Source: a virus. Taken from it: a stretch of DNA of 64,000 nucleotides. Below the pieces are notes generated by a model. That model was not told where the DNA came from. It saw only the letters and a program-made list of their open reading frames with translations, and did not search any database. Within the stretch, counting starts at the first letter, position 1, and every line of letters begins with the position of its first letter. A program made the translations under genes and the position numbers. Of this stretch, positions 8,647 to 21,923 are shown piece by piece. Location of the stretch: positions 87,089 through 151,088 of IMG/VR virus record IMGVR_UViG_3300034117_000713. One strand, written 5' to 3'.

Positions 8647-9765
8647 ATGCAGAAATTACCAATCTATTTATACTCCAATTTGTTCAGTGTACAATTAGAT
8701 CTGGACGACGATATAACAAGGACACATGAAACTATGTACCAACGAGAGTTAAAATTACAAAGAGGACTTAAAAACAAGGTACAGCTACAGTTTAAAAACT
8801 CTGATCAAAAATTAGTTAGAATTTTAGCTGCATCTAGTACTGTTGGGGCTGCAACATCTGCTTCTAATTTACTCACAGTAGCCGATGCTACCAATGTCCA
8901 AGTAGGTATGCTAGTGAACAGTGATAGTGTAACTAACGGCACTTATATTTCTGCAATTAATTCAAATACCCTAACACTTGATAACTTAGATCCACAATAC
9001 GATGCTGATCTAGGACAATTCCTATCACCCATTACTGAAACTATAACATCGGGCACCGCGGTTACTTTCAATCATAATTTTGTATTTTCTATGTTTGATG
9101 CAGAACAAAATAGAATGGTTGTGCAGAAAACACTTGAAGTTATTGACAACGGTGTTACTACTGCAACTCGCGGACTAGCGGTATTATCGTTGACTGAAAA
9201 CGACACTCGAGAACTACATAACGGTTACTATAATTTTTCAGTTACATTGACTGACAATGATGGTTCATCTATCCCTGCATATTCAAACACATATTATAAT
9301 ATTGCCGGAGTTGCAAGATTAACTAGCGAACTTGTACCAGTATTGAAAGACAGTTTAGAAACTGCTGCCTTTAAATATTTTGCAAATAGGGACGTCGAAC
9401 CTAATAGATATGAATTCTATTCTGGAAACTTACGTGCAAATCCTGAAATGAGTCAGGCCACTACAATCGCTATGTATTTTACCAATTACACTGGCACCGT
9501 AGATGTGCAAGCAACCTTGGACAATGCACCTTCTAACTTTGCTAATTATGCAACATTAGAAACTAAAACCTATACAAATTTTACCGGTGTAGATTATGCA
9601 AATGCAGTAGGCATTTGGAGTGATGTTAGAGTAAAATGGTATCCTGATAATTCAAATTTACCAAATCTGTTAAACTTCTACAGTCCTGAAATGCCAGGCA
9701 ATCCTACTCCTGGTTCGGCTTATTATCCAAACGGAAAAATTGACAAAGTACTTGTAAGAAGCTAA
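8647..9765 (+). CDS. virion structural protein, conserved in T4-like phages
   Basis: A protein of 372 residues from the ATG at 8647. The N-terminus QKLPIYLYSN, followed by MYQRELKLQRG and VQLQFKNSDQK, matches a structural-protein family that I recall from T4-like cyanophages. The rest is Ser/Thr/Asn-rich beta sequence typical of virion surface or baseplate proteins. A longer frame exists upstream, but it would overlap the divergent gene. The ATG 5 nt after a late element is preferred. Confidence 0.75.
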   Translation: MQKLPIYLYSNLFSVQLDLDDDITRTHETMYQRELKLQRGLKNKVQLQFKNSDQKLVRILAASSTVGAATSASNLLTVADATNVQVGMLVNSDSVTNGTYISAINSNTLTLDNLDPQYDADLGQFLSPITETITSGTAVTFNHNFVFSMFDAEQNRMVVQKTLEVIDNGVTTATRGLAVLSLTENDTRELHNGYYNFSVTLTDNDGSSIPAYSNTYYNIAGVARLTSELVPVLKDSLETAAFKYFANRDVEPNRYEFYSGNLRANPEMSQATTIAMYFTNYTGTVDVQATLDNAPSNFANYATLETKTYTNFTGVDYANAVGIWSDVRVKWYPDNSNLPNLLNFYSPEMPGNPTPGSAYYPNGKIDKVLVRS

Positions 9766-9774
9766 ACTGTATGT

Positions 9775-10776
9775 ATGAATCTCATACAGGCTTCCGTACA
9801 AACTTTTCTGCCTCCTAAAAGGAAGACAACTCCTAGTGGCTGGATAGGTTTCAACGCAGTCTGTTGCCATCACAATGGAGATCATCAAGACACAAGAAAA
9901 CGTGGTGGTGTGCTGTTCAGTAACGATGGATTCCAATATCATTGTTTCAACTGCGGATTCAAAGCAGGCTGGACACCCGGAAGGTTATTAAGCAAGAATA
10001 CTAAAAATTTGTTTAACTGGATGGGAATGCCTAGTGAGGAAATTAATAAACTAAACCTCGAGGCGTTACGTAGTAAAGAAGATCAACCGGTAGCTGCTCC
10101 TACTATTAATTTTCATCAAGAGCCCAGACCTCTCCCGGAAGACTGTAAGTCAATATTAGAATGGTTAATGGCTGAGCCAAACGATGAAGTATTAGCAGTG
10201 GTTGATTACCTTGCTGGTAGAAGCATGGATTTAGAATGGTACAACTGGATGTGGAGTCCGGAGAACGGATATCGTGATCGAGTTATTATTCCCTTCTATC
10301 AGGACGGTGTGGTAGTGGGGTTTACTGGGCGGAAAATAAAACCCGGTAAACCCAAATACCTTACAGACAGTCAAAGTGGCTATGTGTTCAACATCGATCG
10401 GCAGACCGAAGATAGAGAATATGTAATTGTAGTTGAAGGGCAATTTGATGCGATAGCTGTTGACGGTGTAGCAATTATGACTAACGAACCAAATGCTACG
10501 CAAATTGCTAGAATTAATAAGTTAGGTAAGCGAGTTATCGCGGTGCCTGATCGAGACAAGCCTGGAGCAAAATTAATACAAGCCGCATTAGAAAATAGCT
10601 GGACAGTGAGTATGCCAGAGTGGCAAGACAGCGTCAAAGACTGTGCCGATGCTGTGCATAGATATGGTAGATTGTATACCCTGTTCACAATTCTACAGTA
10701 CGTAGAAGCAAATGAGATAAAAATACAATTACTAAAGAAAAAACTAGAGAACCTGCATGACGATGAACAAACCTAA
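9775..10776 (+). CDS. 61: DNA primase (T4 gp61-like)
   Basis: Primase that makes the RNA primers for lagging-strand synthesis with the gp41 helicase. A zinc-binding N-terminus (CCHHNGD at about 30-36 and HCFNC at about 56-60) is followed by a TOPRIM core. The core has VVEGQFDA (about 219-226, catalytic Glu) and PDRDKPG (about 258-264, metal-binding Asps). At 333 residues it is close to T4 gp61. It overlaps the helicase gene by 20 bp. Confidence 0.9.
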   Translation: MNLIQASVQTFLPPKRKTTPSGWIGFNAVCCHHNGDHQDTRKRGGVLFSNDGFQYHCFNCGFKAGWTPGRLLSKNTKNLFNWMGMPSEEINKLNLEALRSKEDQPVAAPTINFHQEPRPLPEDCKSILEWLMAEPNDEVLAVVDYLAGRSMDLEWYNWMWSPENGYRDRVIIPFYQDGVVVGFTGRKIKPGKPKYLTDSQSGYVFNIDRQTEDREYVIVVEGQFDAIAVDGVAIMTNEPNATQIARINKLGKRVIAVPDRDKPGAKLIQAALENSWTVSMPEWQDSVKDCADAVHRYGRLYTLFTILQYVEANEIKIQLLKKKLENLHDDEQT

Positions 10777-12205
10777 TTATAACGCAGAAATGCAAAAACT
10801 GTATCTGGAGATGTTTCTTTCAGATGCTGAAACTTTTATCCGCTGTCAGAATATCTTTGATGCTGAAAATTTTGACAAACGATATCAGGATTCTGCGGCG
10901 TTTGTTACCAAGTATGTAGACGACTACAAAGTCATGCCTGAGGTTAGTATTGTTAATGCTAGCTGTAGCACAGACTTTCAGGCTATTACATTACCTAAAG
11001 AAAACTATGACTGGTTGATGAATGAATTTGAAACATTTAGTCGACATAAAGGGCTAGAGCGGGCAATTCTTAAATCAGCCGACTTGTTGGAAAAGGGCGA
11101 GTACACTCCGGTCGAAAAGCTGATCAAAGACGCTATCCAGATCAGTTTGAACAAAGACATGGGCACTGACTACTGGTTTGATCCAAGAGCCCGCTTGTTA
11201 TTGTTGAAGGACAATAATGGACAGATCAGCACTGGTTATCCAAGTATTGATCGCAAGCTGTACGGCGGTTTCAAGCGTGGTGAATTGAACATTTTCTGTG
11301 CTGGCTCTGGTGGCGGTAAGAGTTTATTCCTTGCCAACTTAGGTGTAAACTTTTCGCTCGCCGGGTTGAACGTGATCTATTTTACCTTTGAATTGAGTGA
11401 AGGTTTAGTGGGTATGCGTGTGGACAGTATGCTAACTGGTATTGCTTCCAAAGACATCTTTAAGAACTTAGATGACGTTGAAATGAAGGTTAAACTCACT
11501 GGTCGCCGTGCTGGCGGAATGCAGATAAAATACATGCCTTCCGGCAAAAACTGTAACGATTTAAGGTCATATTTAAAAGAATATCAGGTCAAAACAGGCA
11601 AAAAACCTGACATTATTTTAGTGGACTACTTGGACCTTATGATGCCACTAAGTGTTAAAGTTAGCCCAAGTGACTTGTTTGTTAAAGACAAATACGTATC
11701 AGAAGAGCTTCGTAACTTTGCAATGGAAACTCAGTGTGTAGTAGTAACTGCCGCACAGTTGAACCGCAGTGCTGTTGAAGAAATCGAATTTGATCACAGT
11801 CACATCTCAGGTGGTTTAAGTAAGATTCAAACAGCAGATAACGTTATTGGTATCTTTACCAGTAGGGCTATGCGTGAACGTGGACGTTATCAAATTCAAT
11901 TTATGAAGACACGTAGTTCGAGCGGAGTAGGGCAAAAGGTTGACTTAGAATTTGACATCGATAGTCTTAGAATTAAGGACTTAGGTGAAGAAGAAGAGGG
12001 CAGTTTTAGCCAACAACGTAGTGCAGCAAGCAATGCATTAATTGACGGATTAAAGAAAACCAGTGTAGTTACAGCAACTAACGTTGATCCGGAAACTGGT
12101 GAAATCGATCCTACTAGAGGCAGCTCGTTGCCTAAGGCCAAAGTCTCACCGCAACAAAGAAGTGTTAGAGATATCCTGAGTAGTTTTAGTCCGGAAAAGG
12201 ATTAA
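10757..12205 (+). CDS. 41: replicative DNA helicase (T4 gp41, DnaB family)
   Basis: Hexameric 5'-3' helicase that unwinds the fork and recruits primase. The Walker A motif GSGGGKS lies at about 183-189 after a helical N-terminal domain. The DnaB-type IILVDYLDLM Walker B and a conserved TAAQLNRSA segment follow, and then a Q-x-MKTRSS region near residue 380. The 482-residue length fits. The 3' end overlaps the convergent YqgE gene by 4 bp. Confidence 0.93.
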   Translation: MTMNKPNYNAEMQKLYLEMFLSDAETFIRCQNIFDAENFDKRYQDSAAFVTKYVDDYKVMPEVSIVNASCSTDFQAITLPKENYDWLMNEFETFSRHKGLERAILKSADLLEKGEYTPVEKLIKDAIQISLNKDMGTDYWFDPRARLLLLKDNNGQISTGYPSIDRKLYGGFKRGELNIFCAGSGGGKSLFLANLGVNFSLAGLNVIYFTFELSEGLVGMRVDSMLTGIASKDIFKNLDDVEMKVKLTGRRAGGMQIKYMPSGKNCNDLRSYLKEYQVKTGKKPDIILVDYLDLMMPLSVKVSPSDLFVKDKYVSEELRNFAMETQCVVVTAAQLNRSAVEEIEFDHSHISGGLSKIQTADNVIGIFTSRAMRERGRYQIQFMKTRSSSGVGQKVDLEFDIDSLRIKDLGEEEEGSFSQQRSAASNALIDGLKKTSVVTATNVDPETGEIDPTRGSSLPKAKVSPQQRSVRDILSSFSPEKD

Positions 12206-12762
12206 AGCCAATTGGAGATTTTGTTTTGTGCAACTAGTTCTATACTGCGATTCCATTGACCGTCATCGACTAGATTGAAAATTGACTCAATGGTTGCCGG
12301 GGCATCGAGCCATCTATTTTGTGGTTTCCACGGAGGATCTCCCCTAAATTCTCCGTCTAATTGATTAGGTGCCCAACCACAGCTACCTATACATGTTCTA
12401 TAAAGTCCCGGGCCTTCGTCTTTACTAATTGCAGCAAGTATGGCCATTTCGTTAGTGATTCCAATATCTGGCGTAATTTTTATAGTATTAGAACTTTGCC
12501 AATCTAGAGTATGAATAATAAACACTCTGTGCGTATCGACTGGTCCTCCAACAAATACTTTATCTCGTTTTTTTGAATCAATCCCTACTGCCTGCATAAT
12601 TGTACCCAGGGTTAAATTTGCGGCAGGTTTGTTAACCATTAAACCCCAAGACCCGCTAGGACTGTGTTTTGCAACTAATATAACTCCCTTGGTAAAATAG
12701 GGATCCTCGCTTCTAGGCTGCGATACTATAATACTTCCGGTTAAACTTTTTATTTCACTCAT
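12202..12762 (-). CDS. YqgE/AlgH family protein (DUF179)
   Basis: A 186-residue protein with the hallmarks of the bacterial YqgE/AlgH family: LTGSIIVSQPRSEDPYFTKGV near the start, GSWGLMVNKPA at about 38-48, VFVGGPVD at about 69-76, and GSCGWAPNQLDGE late in the chain. In bacteria its role is poorly defined (linked to AlgH regulation and ribosome-related contexts). In a phage it may alter a host process. The gene lies alone between gp41 and a divergent nucleotidyltransferase, with its own late-type element. Confidence 0.85.
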   Translation of the reverse strand: MSEIKSLTGSIIVSQPRSEDPYFTKGVILVAKHSPSGSWGLMVNKPAANLTLGTIMQAVGIDSKKRDKVFVGGPVDTHRVFIIHTLDWQSSNTIKITPDIGITNEMAILAAISKDEGPGLYRTCIGSCGWAPNQLDGEFRGDPPWKPQNRWLDAPATIESIFNLVDDGQWNRSIELVAQNKISNWL

Positions 12763-12767
12763 CGAGA

Positions 12768-12773
12768 TATTTA
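12768..12773 (-). promoter_or_regulatory. late promoter element TAAATA (YqgE gene)
   Basis: On the minus strand TTAAATA stands 5 nt before the ATG at 12762. It forms a back-to-back pair with the plus-strand element at 12780-12785. Confidence 0.55.
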
Positions 12774-12779
12774 ATAAAA

Positions 12780-12785
12780 TAAATA
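12780..12785 (+). promoter_or_regulatory. late promoter element TAAATA (nucleotidyltransferase gene)
   Basis: AATAAAATAAATA ends 6 nt before the ATG at 12792, with no Shine-Dalgarno between. It is the partner of the divergent element at 12768-12773. Confidence 0.5.
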
Positions 12786-12791
12786 ATAGTT

Positions 12792-13478
12792 ATGAGTATT
12801 GCTGAATTTACTGACCCAATTGATCTTAATAAAGAACTCAATCCTGCATTGTGGCAGGGCAGTGATCTAAGAACAGATGTAAGAGTTGCGTTATTAAAAA
12901 TAGCCAAAGCCTACTATAATTTTTTAGACATAGATGTTCCTATTATAGACATACTAGTAACAGGCAGTCAGGCAAACTATAACTATACTCGACATTCAGA
13001 TTTAGATCTGCATCTTATTGTTCCGTATGACAGCGTCGATTGTGATCTTGCAGTTGCAGAATTGTTTGACGCAAAAAGAAGATTATGGAAACAAAATCAC
13101 GATCTATACATTCGTAACGTTCCTGTAGAATTGTACGCAGAAGATTCTAAAGAGCCTGCTGTTTCGTCTACATACTCAGTTCTTAGAGGAGAGTGGATTA
13201 AGAAACCCGGTGCTCCTATTATGGACTATGATCGGAAAGAAGTTAGACGATTGTTTGATATGTGGGAAAATTTAATTCTTAAAGCAGTTAAAACTGGTGA
13301 TCTAGAATTTATGGAAAAACTAAAAGACATGCTGAAGAATTTCAGAAAGGCGGGACTGGCAAAAGATGGCGAATTTGGTCCTGCAAATCTGGCATTCAAA
13401 AGCCTTCGCAACGACGGCTTAGTTGGACATCTTATGTCTGCAATTACTAAAGCAACCGATAAACAATTAAGTATTTGA
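12792..13478 (+). CDS. nucleotidyltransferase-fold protein
   Basis: A 228-residue protein with the polymerase-beta superfamily signature. GSQANYNYTRHSDLDLHLIV (about 58-77) gives the G-S helix turn and the D-x-D metal ligands, and a third acidic residue is plausible near the VELYAED strand (about 115). Such enzymes transfer nucleotides to RNA, proteins or small molecules, and the substrate here cannot be told. It is divergent from YqgE and followed by a deoxyribonucleotidase gene with its own promoter. Confidence 0.75.
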   Translation: MSIAEFTDPIDLNKELNPALWQGSDLRTDVRVALLKIAKAYYNFLDIDVPIIDILVTGSQANYNYTRHSDLDLHLIVPYDSVDCDLAVAELFDAKRRLWKQNHDLYIRNVPVELYAEDSKEPAVSSTYSVLRGEWIKKPGAPIMDYDRKEVRRLFDMWENLILKAVKTGDLEFMEKLKDMLKNFRKAGLAKDGEFGPANLAFKSLRNDGLVGHLMSAITKATDKQLSI

Positions 13479-13503
13479 CATTAGATTGCAAATAGTTTAT
13501 AAT
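13475..13503 (+). promoter_or_regulatory. consensus sigma-70 promoter
   Basis: TTGACA at 13475-13480 and TATAAT at 13498-13503 are spaced by 17 nt. The ATG at 13509 is only 5 nt beyond the -10 box, so the transcript would be leaderless or nearly so. Confidence 0.75.
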
Positions 13504-13508
13504 AAACT

Positions 13509-18895
<5,387 letters not shown>

Positions 18896-18929
18896 TCAAG
18901 GTTATCCTGTTTAGATATGCTAATTTTTA

Positions 18930-18935
18930 TATTTA
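18930..18935 (-). promoter_or_regulatory. candidate late promoter element (fibre gene)
   Basis: Minus-strand CTAAATATAA lies 37 nt before the fibre ATG at 18892. The spacing leaves room for a normal leader. Confidence 0.4.
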
Positions 18936-18951
18936 GCAGGATATTAACAAG

Positions 18952-18957
18952 TAAATA
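18952..18957 (+). promoter_or_regulatory. late promoter element TAAATA
   Basis: AGTAAATA ends 6 nt before the ATG at 18964, with no Shine-Dalgarno between. Confidence 0.5.
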
Positions 18958-18963
18958 CTCTGT

Positions 18964-19905
18964 ATGGTAAACACTGAAATTTTAGAAATCACAGCTAACG
19001 ACCCTGTATTCCAATTGACCTGGAGTATCAACAATATCTGCACCAACCACTGCCGTTACTGCCCTTCAACACTGCATTCTGGAAAAAATCATCACTATGA
19101 ATGGGCACACGCAGAACGTTTTGCCCTGGCCCTGATGGATCGACATGAACATATACAGTTGGCCATAGCAGGTGGTGAACCCACTGTGAGTCCCTGGCTT
19201 AAAGATCTCATTAATCTATTTCTCAGCAGGGGGCATCAGGTAGGAGTGACTTCAAACGGTGTTCGTGCTGCTCATTACTGGAGTGATTGCCGCCCGGACT
19301 ATATCTGTCTCAGCTATCATGCCGAATACGCAGACGATGAGTGGGTTGTTCGTGCTGTGGCTACTAATCAGCTGATACCGCACACCACTGCCAGAATAAT
19401 GATGGATCCCGATCGATGGGATCAATGTGTCAGAGTGTTTAAAATGTTGCAGGCAACTCCCATGGGTGTAGAAGCTGTACGCATATTGGATTGGGGCGGT
19501 GGCAGTCAAACAGTACTGTACACTGAGGAACAGCTAGCATGGTTGGACCAGTGCCGGAACAAAAAGCCCCGTCCTTTTGCCACTGACAAGTTGGAATATT
19601 CTGCCACTGTACACTATCTAGCGGGCCACACTGAATATGCATCGGGTCCCTGGGCAAATCAGCTGATCAGCCAGAATAAACACTATTTCACCGGCTGGCA
19701 ATGTGACATTGGCCTAAACAGCCTATTTGTGCAGTACGACGGCAGCTATCGTAGGGGCAACTGCTCGCAGGGCGGATATATAGGATGGCTGAAAGATCCC
19801 CTGCTGAAATGGCCCACAGAATCCGTGATCTGTGAACTGAACCACTGCCACTGCACCACGGACATATTAACTCCCAAACGCTTGATCCCCATCCGGCAGA
19901 TCTGA
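18964..19905 (+). CDS. radical SAM protein
   Basis: A 313-residue protein with the 4Fe-4S radical SAM motif C-x3-C-x2-C (CTNHCRYC, about residues 22-29), followed by a GGEPTVS segment (about 66-72) typical of SAM contact. The C-terminus has a further cluster of Cys and His (ELNHCHCTTD), possibly an auxiliary metal site. The substrate is unknown. It stands alone between the collagen fibre and small late genes, behind a TAAATA element. Confidence 0.8.
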   Translation: MVNTEILEITANDPVFQLTWSINNICTNHCRYCPSTLHSGKNHHYEWAHAERFALALMDRHEHIQLAIAGGEPTVSPWLKDLINLFLSRGHQVGVTSNGVRAAHYWSDCRPDYICLSYHAEYADDEWVVRAVATNQLIPHTTARIMMDPDRWDQCVRVFKMLQATPMGVEAVRILDWGGGSQTVLYTEEQLAWLDQCRNKKPRPFATDKLEYSATVHYLAGHTEYASGPWANQLISQNKHYFTGWQCDIGLNSLFVQYDGSYRRGNCSQGGYIGWLKDPLLKWPTESVICELNHCHCTTDILTPKRLIPIRQI

Positions 19906-19915
19906 ACATTCCTGT

Positions 19916-19957
19916 TTCTTGCGGCGAAGCCGCGAAGCGGTAACGCAGAAATTTTTC
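19916..19957 (+). terminator. candidate terminator
   Basis: GCGGC-GAA-GCCGC (19921-19933) sits inside a broader TTTCTTGCG/CGCAGAAA pairing and is followed by ATTTTTCT. It lies just after the radical SAM stop codon. Confidence 0.45.
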
Positions 19958-19998
19958 TAACATAAACTACCCAGATAATAATTTAAACCACATTAAAA

Positions 19999-20004
19999 TA
20001 AATA
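19999..20004 (+). promoter_or_regulatory. late promoter element TAAATA
   Basis: AATAAATA ends 4 nt before the ATG at 20009. Confidence 0.5.
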
Positions 20005-20008
20005 CTGG

Positions 20009-20554
20009 ATGCTGCCCTACTATAAACAACTAGACTACGAACATTCAGCTATCCAACAGCAGGCAGCAATGCTGGCATTGAGTTTGGATCTGATTCATAA
20101 CCCCATAACAATCCCATGGCGTGAAATCAGTTTGGACATGCTGTACAATGAAATTCCCACTATACGTCCACTGTTGAGTCTGTATAATTTCACTGTGAAA
20201 ACTGCTAGTCTTACTGTGTTAAAAGAGTTGGACAGTACTGCTATATACTCTGAAATATTGGGCCCGGGTGCTAGATTGGAAATTCCAGTTATAGGCTGTG
20301 AGTATGGATACACTGCTTACTATCCCACAGCTGAAATGCTCAAGTATGATCCCACTGTGACAGCCAACTACTGGAGATATAACAGTGAAAGTGCTGTAGA
20401 AATGGCACGAGTCACTATGAGAAAGCCCACAGTGATCAACACCAAAATTCCACGTGCTACAGTGGTCACAAGACGGCATGTAAGACGTATCAGTCTAATG
20501 CTGGATGTGGGTCCAATAGCATACTCTATGTTGACTAACCCTGAAGCACAATGA
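20009..20554 (+). CDS. possible double-stranded beta-helix (hydroxylase-like) protein
   Basis: A 181-residue protein. Residues 85-165 have the strand order of small cupin or 2-oxoglutarate oxygenase-like folds: GPGARLEIPVIG, then PTVINTKIPRATVVTRRHVRRISLMLDVG. No complete H-x-D/H metal triad is obvious, so enzyme activity is doubtful. Its stop overlaps the next gene by 4 bp. Confidence 0.6.
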   Translation: MLPYYKQLDYEHSAIQQQAAMLALSLDLIHNPITIPWREISLDMLYNEIPTIRPLLSLYNFTVKTASLTVLKELDSTAIYSEILGPGARLEIPVIGCEYGYTAYYPTAEMLKYDPTVTANYWRYNSESAVEMARVTMRKPTVINTKIPRATVVTRRHVRRISLMLDVGPIAYSMLTNPEAQ

Positions 20555-20775
20555 TCTCATTGGTGAGAGTCACTGCACAAACACTGAATCCAAATAGACT
20601 AGACGCTGTTATCAGTGGTCCAAAAGGTACACTACTGTTGAAAGATCTACTGTGGATAGTGGATGAACAGGCAGTATTGGACTGTTACTATTGGTCAGCA
20701 TGGGCCAGTACACAGGGCATGTATCACTGCTGTTGGTCATGGCCCGGTAAAGTTACGCTGTTGCCACCACAGTAG
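20551..20775 (+). CDS. small protein, unknown
   Basis: A 74-residue protein, rich in Trp in its C-terminal half, coupled by a 4-bp ATGA overlap to the preceding gene. Its last 39 bp overlap the end of the opposite-strand membrane protein gene. No family is recognised. Confidence 0.55.
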   Translation: MISLVRVTAQTLNPNRLDAVISGPKGTLLLKDLLWIVDEQAVLDCYYWSAWASTQGMYHCCWSWPGKVTLLPPQ

Positions 20776-20931
20776 CCAAGGTAGAACATGTGCTAGACTC
20801 ATGATAAACCACATGGCAGTCATACTATAGTCAGTGCCGCAGATGGGACTGTGATTAAACAGGCTCCAAATGAAACCTATAAAGAACAAGGGTGCGGGCA
20901 CAAGACTCAACGCAGTGTATAATAGACGCAT
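20737..20931 (-). CDS. small two-span membrane protein
   Basis: A 64-residue protein with two hydrophobic helices (about 5-24 and 38-54) and few charged residues. It is probably an inner-membrane protein. It starts 4 nt after a TAAATA late element, which supports the start. Function unknown. Confidence 0.55.
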   Translation of the reverse strand: MRLLYTALSLVPAPLFFIGFIWSLFNHSPICGTDYSMTAMWFIMSLAHVLPWLLWWQQRNFTGP

Positions 20932-20935
20932 AGTG

Positions 20936-20941
20936 TATTTA
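20936..20941 (-). promoter_or_regulatory. late promoter element TAAATA
   Basis: Minus-strand TAAATA-CACT-ATG lies before the membrane protein gene starting at 20931. Confidence 0.5.
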
Positions 20942-20952
20942 CAGTACCAACA

Positions 20953-21138
20953 CTAGTCAATGTGCTCACAATGCTGACCCCAACGTAGTAAGAACTCTGT
21001 GAGTAGTGGACCTTCGGGAACCCAAAAGCGAGTACGGTTTAGGTGCGGTTCCCACTGTAGGTTATGCTGACCAACCCATTCTAAACAGTAGCGGAAATTG
21101 GGATCTAGAGTGTATATAGCGTATTGTCTTGTGCTCAT
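20953..21138 (-). CDS. small protein, unknown
   Basis: A 61-residue protein (MSTRQYAIYTLDPNFRYCLE...), rich in Trp and aromatic residues and of globular composition. The ATG lies 6 nt after TATAAGTA, a one-base variant of the late element (21145-21152). No family is recognised. Confidence 0.5.
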   Translation of the reverse strand: MSTRQYAIYTLDPNFRYCLEWVGQHNLQWEPHLNRTRFWVPEGPLLTEFLLRWGQHCEHID

Positions 21139-21144
21139 AGTGTG

Positions 21145-21152
21145 TACTTATA
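21145..21152 (-). promoter_or_regulatory. late promoter variant TATAAGTA
   Basis: The element stands on the minus strand, 6 nt before the ATG at 21138. From here to 21389 there is no gene: the stretch holds several A/T runs and no other clear signal. Confidence 0.35.
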
Positions 21153-21389
21153 CAGGCCGAAGTATACAGCGGACAAAAAATTGCGTAAAAAAATTTTCAA
21201 GAGTGCAAAACAGTAGTGGCCGAGAGTTTTACAACCCCGGTCTATATAGCCCGCAAAAAATTACTACGCAGTTAAAAGTATAGAGTGAGAACCGTGGTCC
21301 TGGTGATCTAGTCTAACAGGGGTGGGGATTTTGGAAAAAGTTTGACAAGCAAGCAAAGCTAGCGGGCAAGCGGCAGCAGGGGAGCGACC

Positions 21390-21425
21390 CCCCACCCCAC
21401 CTCAGTGCCCCACCCCACCTCAGTG
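21390..21425. repeat. 18-bp tandem repeat covering a stop codon
   Basis: Two exact copies of CCCCACCCCACCTCAGTG (21390-21407 and 21408-21425) are followed by a degenerate third copy. The second copy contains the TGA stop of the gene at 21420-21725. The first copy lies beyond it and repeats the same stop. Confidence 0.8.
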
Positions 21426-21725
21426 CCCCACCACCACCTGGTCCTCATCAGCCTCGAACTGATTAGTCTTGAGTTCTGATGTGCCGTAGCAGTCAAATCC
21501 TTCTGCTTCCAGCTGTTCGATAGCATCGTTGAACAGTGACTCTACTAGCCTAACCTTCTGTGCGATCAGTTCGTCCTTGCGTCTACGTGTGCCCGAGCCT
21601 ACCTTGTAGACCATTGCGTAGTGCTCTGCACAGTAGCTCTTGCCGGGCAGTGTTGCGTGTCCACAGGCAGTGTTGGTGTGACCCAGGTAGGTACATGCTG
21701 TGATCTGTGTGCTCTGCTGCTTCAT
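21420..21725 (-). CDS. small Cys/His-rich protein
   Basis: A 101-residue protein. Its N-terminal half has C-x9-C-H-x(n)-C-x2-H spacing (CTYLGHTNTACGH, then YCAEHY), resembling a zinc-binding fold. The C-terminal half is helical and acidic. It overlaps the upstream membrane gene by 4 bp and ends in an 18-bp tandem repeat. It is third in the operon led by the AAA ATPase. Confidence 0.7.
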   Translation of the reverse strand: MKQQSTQITACTYLGHTNTACGHATLPGKSYCAEHYAMVYKVGSGTRRRKDELIAQKVRLVESLFNDAIEQLEAEGFDCYGTSELKTNQFEADEDQVVVGH

Positions 21726-21922
21726 GGTGTGTCCTTGTTGTTGTTGTCTGCTCGCATCCGAGCTACTTCTTCAGTGATCTGATCCCACAGTTCCTGTCTG
21801 GTCAAGTGCTCCGATGCCCAGAACAATCCCACCACTGACCAGAACTGCCATGTGTCCAGTGTGGCACCCACAGCACTGAGCACTAGGCCCAATGCGGTGT
21901 ACAGTGCTAGCCTAGTCAACAT
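21722..21922 (-). CDS. small membrane protein
   Basis: A 66-residue protein with hydrophobic N-terminal helices (about 5-35) and a charged C-terminus. It begins one base after the AAA ATPase gene ends and overlaps the next gene by 4 bp. Function unknown; membrane location is inferred. Confidence 0.6.
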   Translation of the reverse strand: MLTRLALYTALGLVLSAVGATLDTWQFWSVVGLFWASEHLTRQELWDQITEEVARMRADNNNKDTP

Positions 21923-21923
21923 G

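Noticed and set aside
19921-19933. Hairpin as a possible attachment site
   Set aside because: It lies just after a stop codon and is followed by a T run, so a terminator is simpler. No integrase or second copy was seen.
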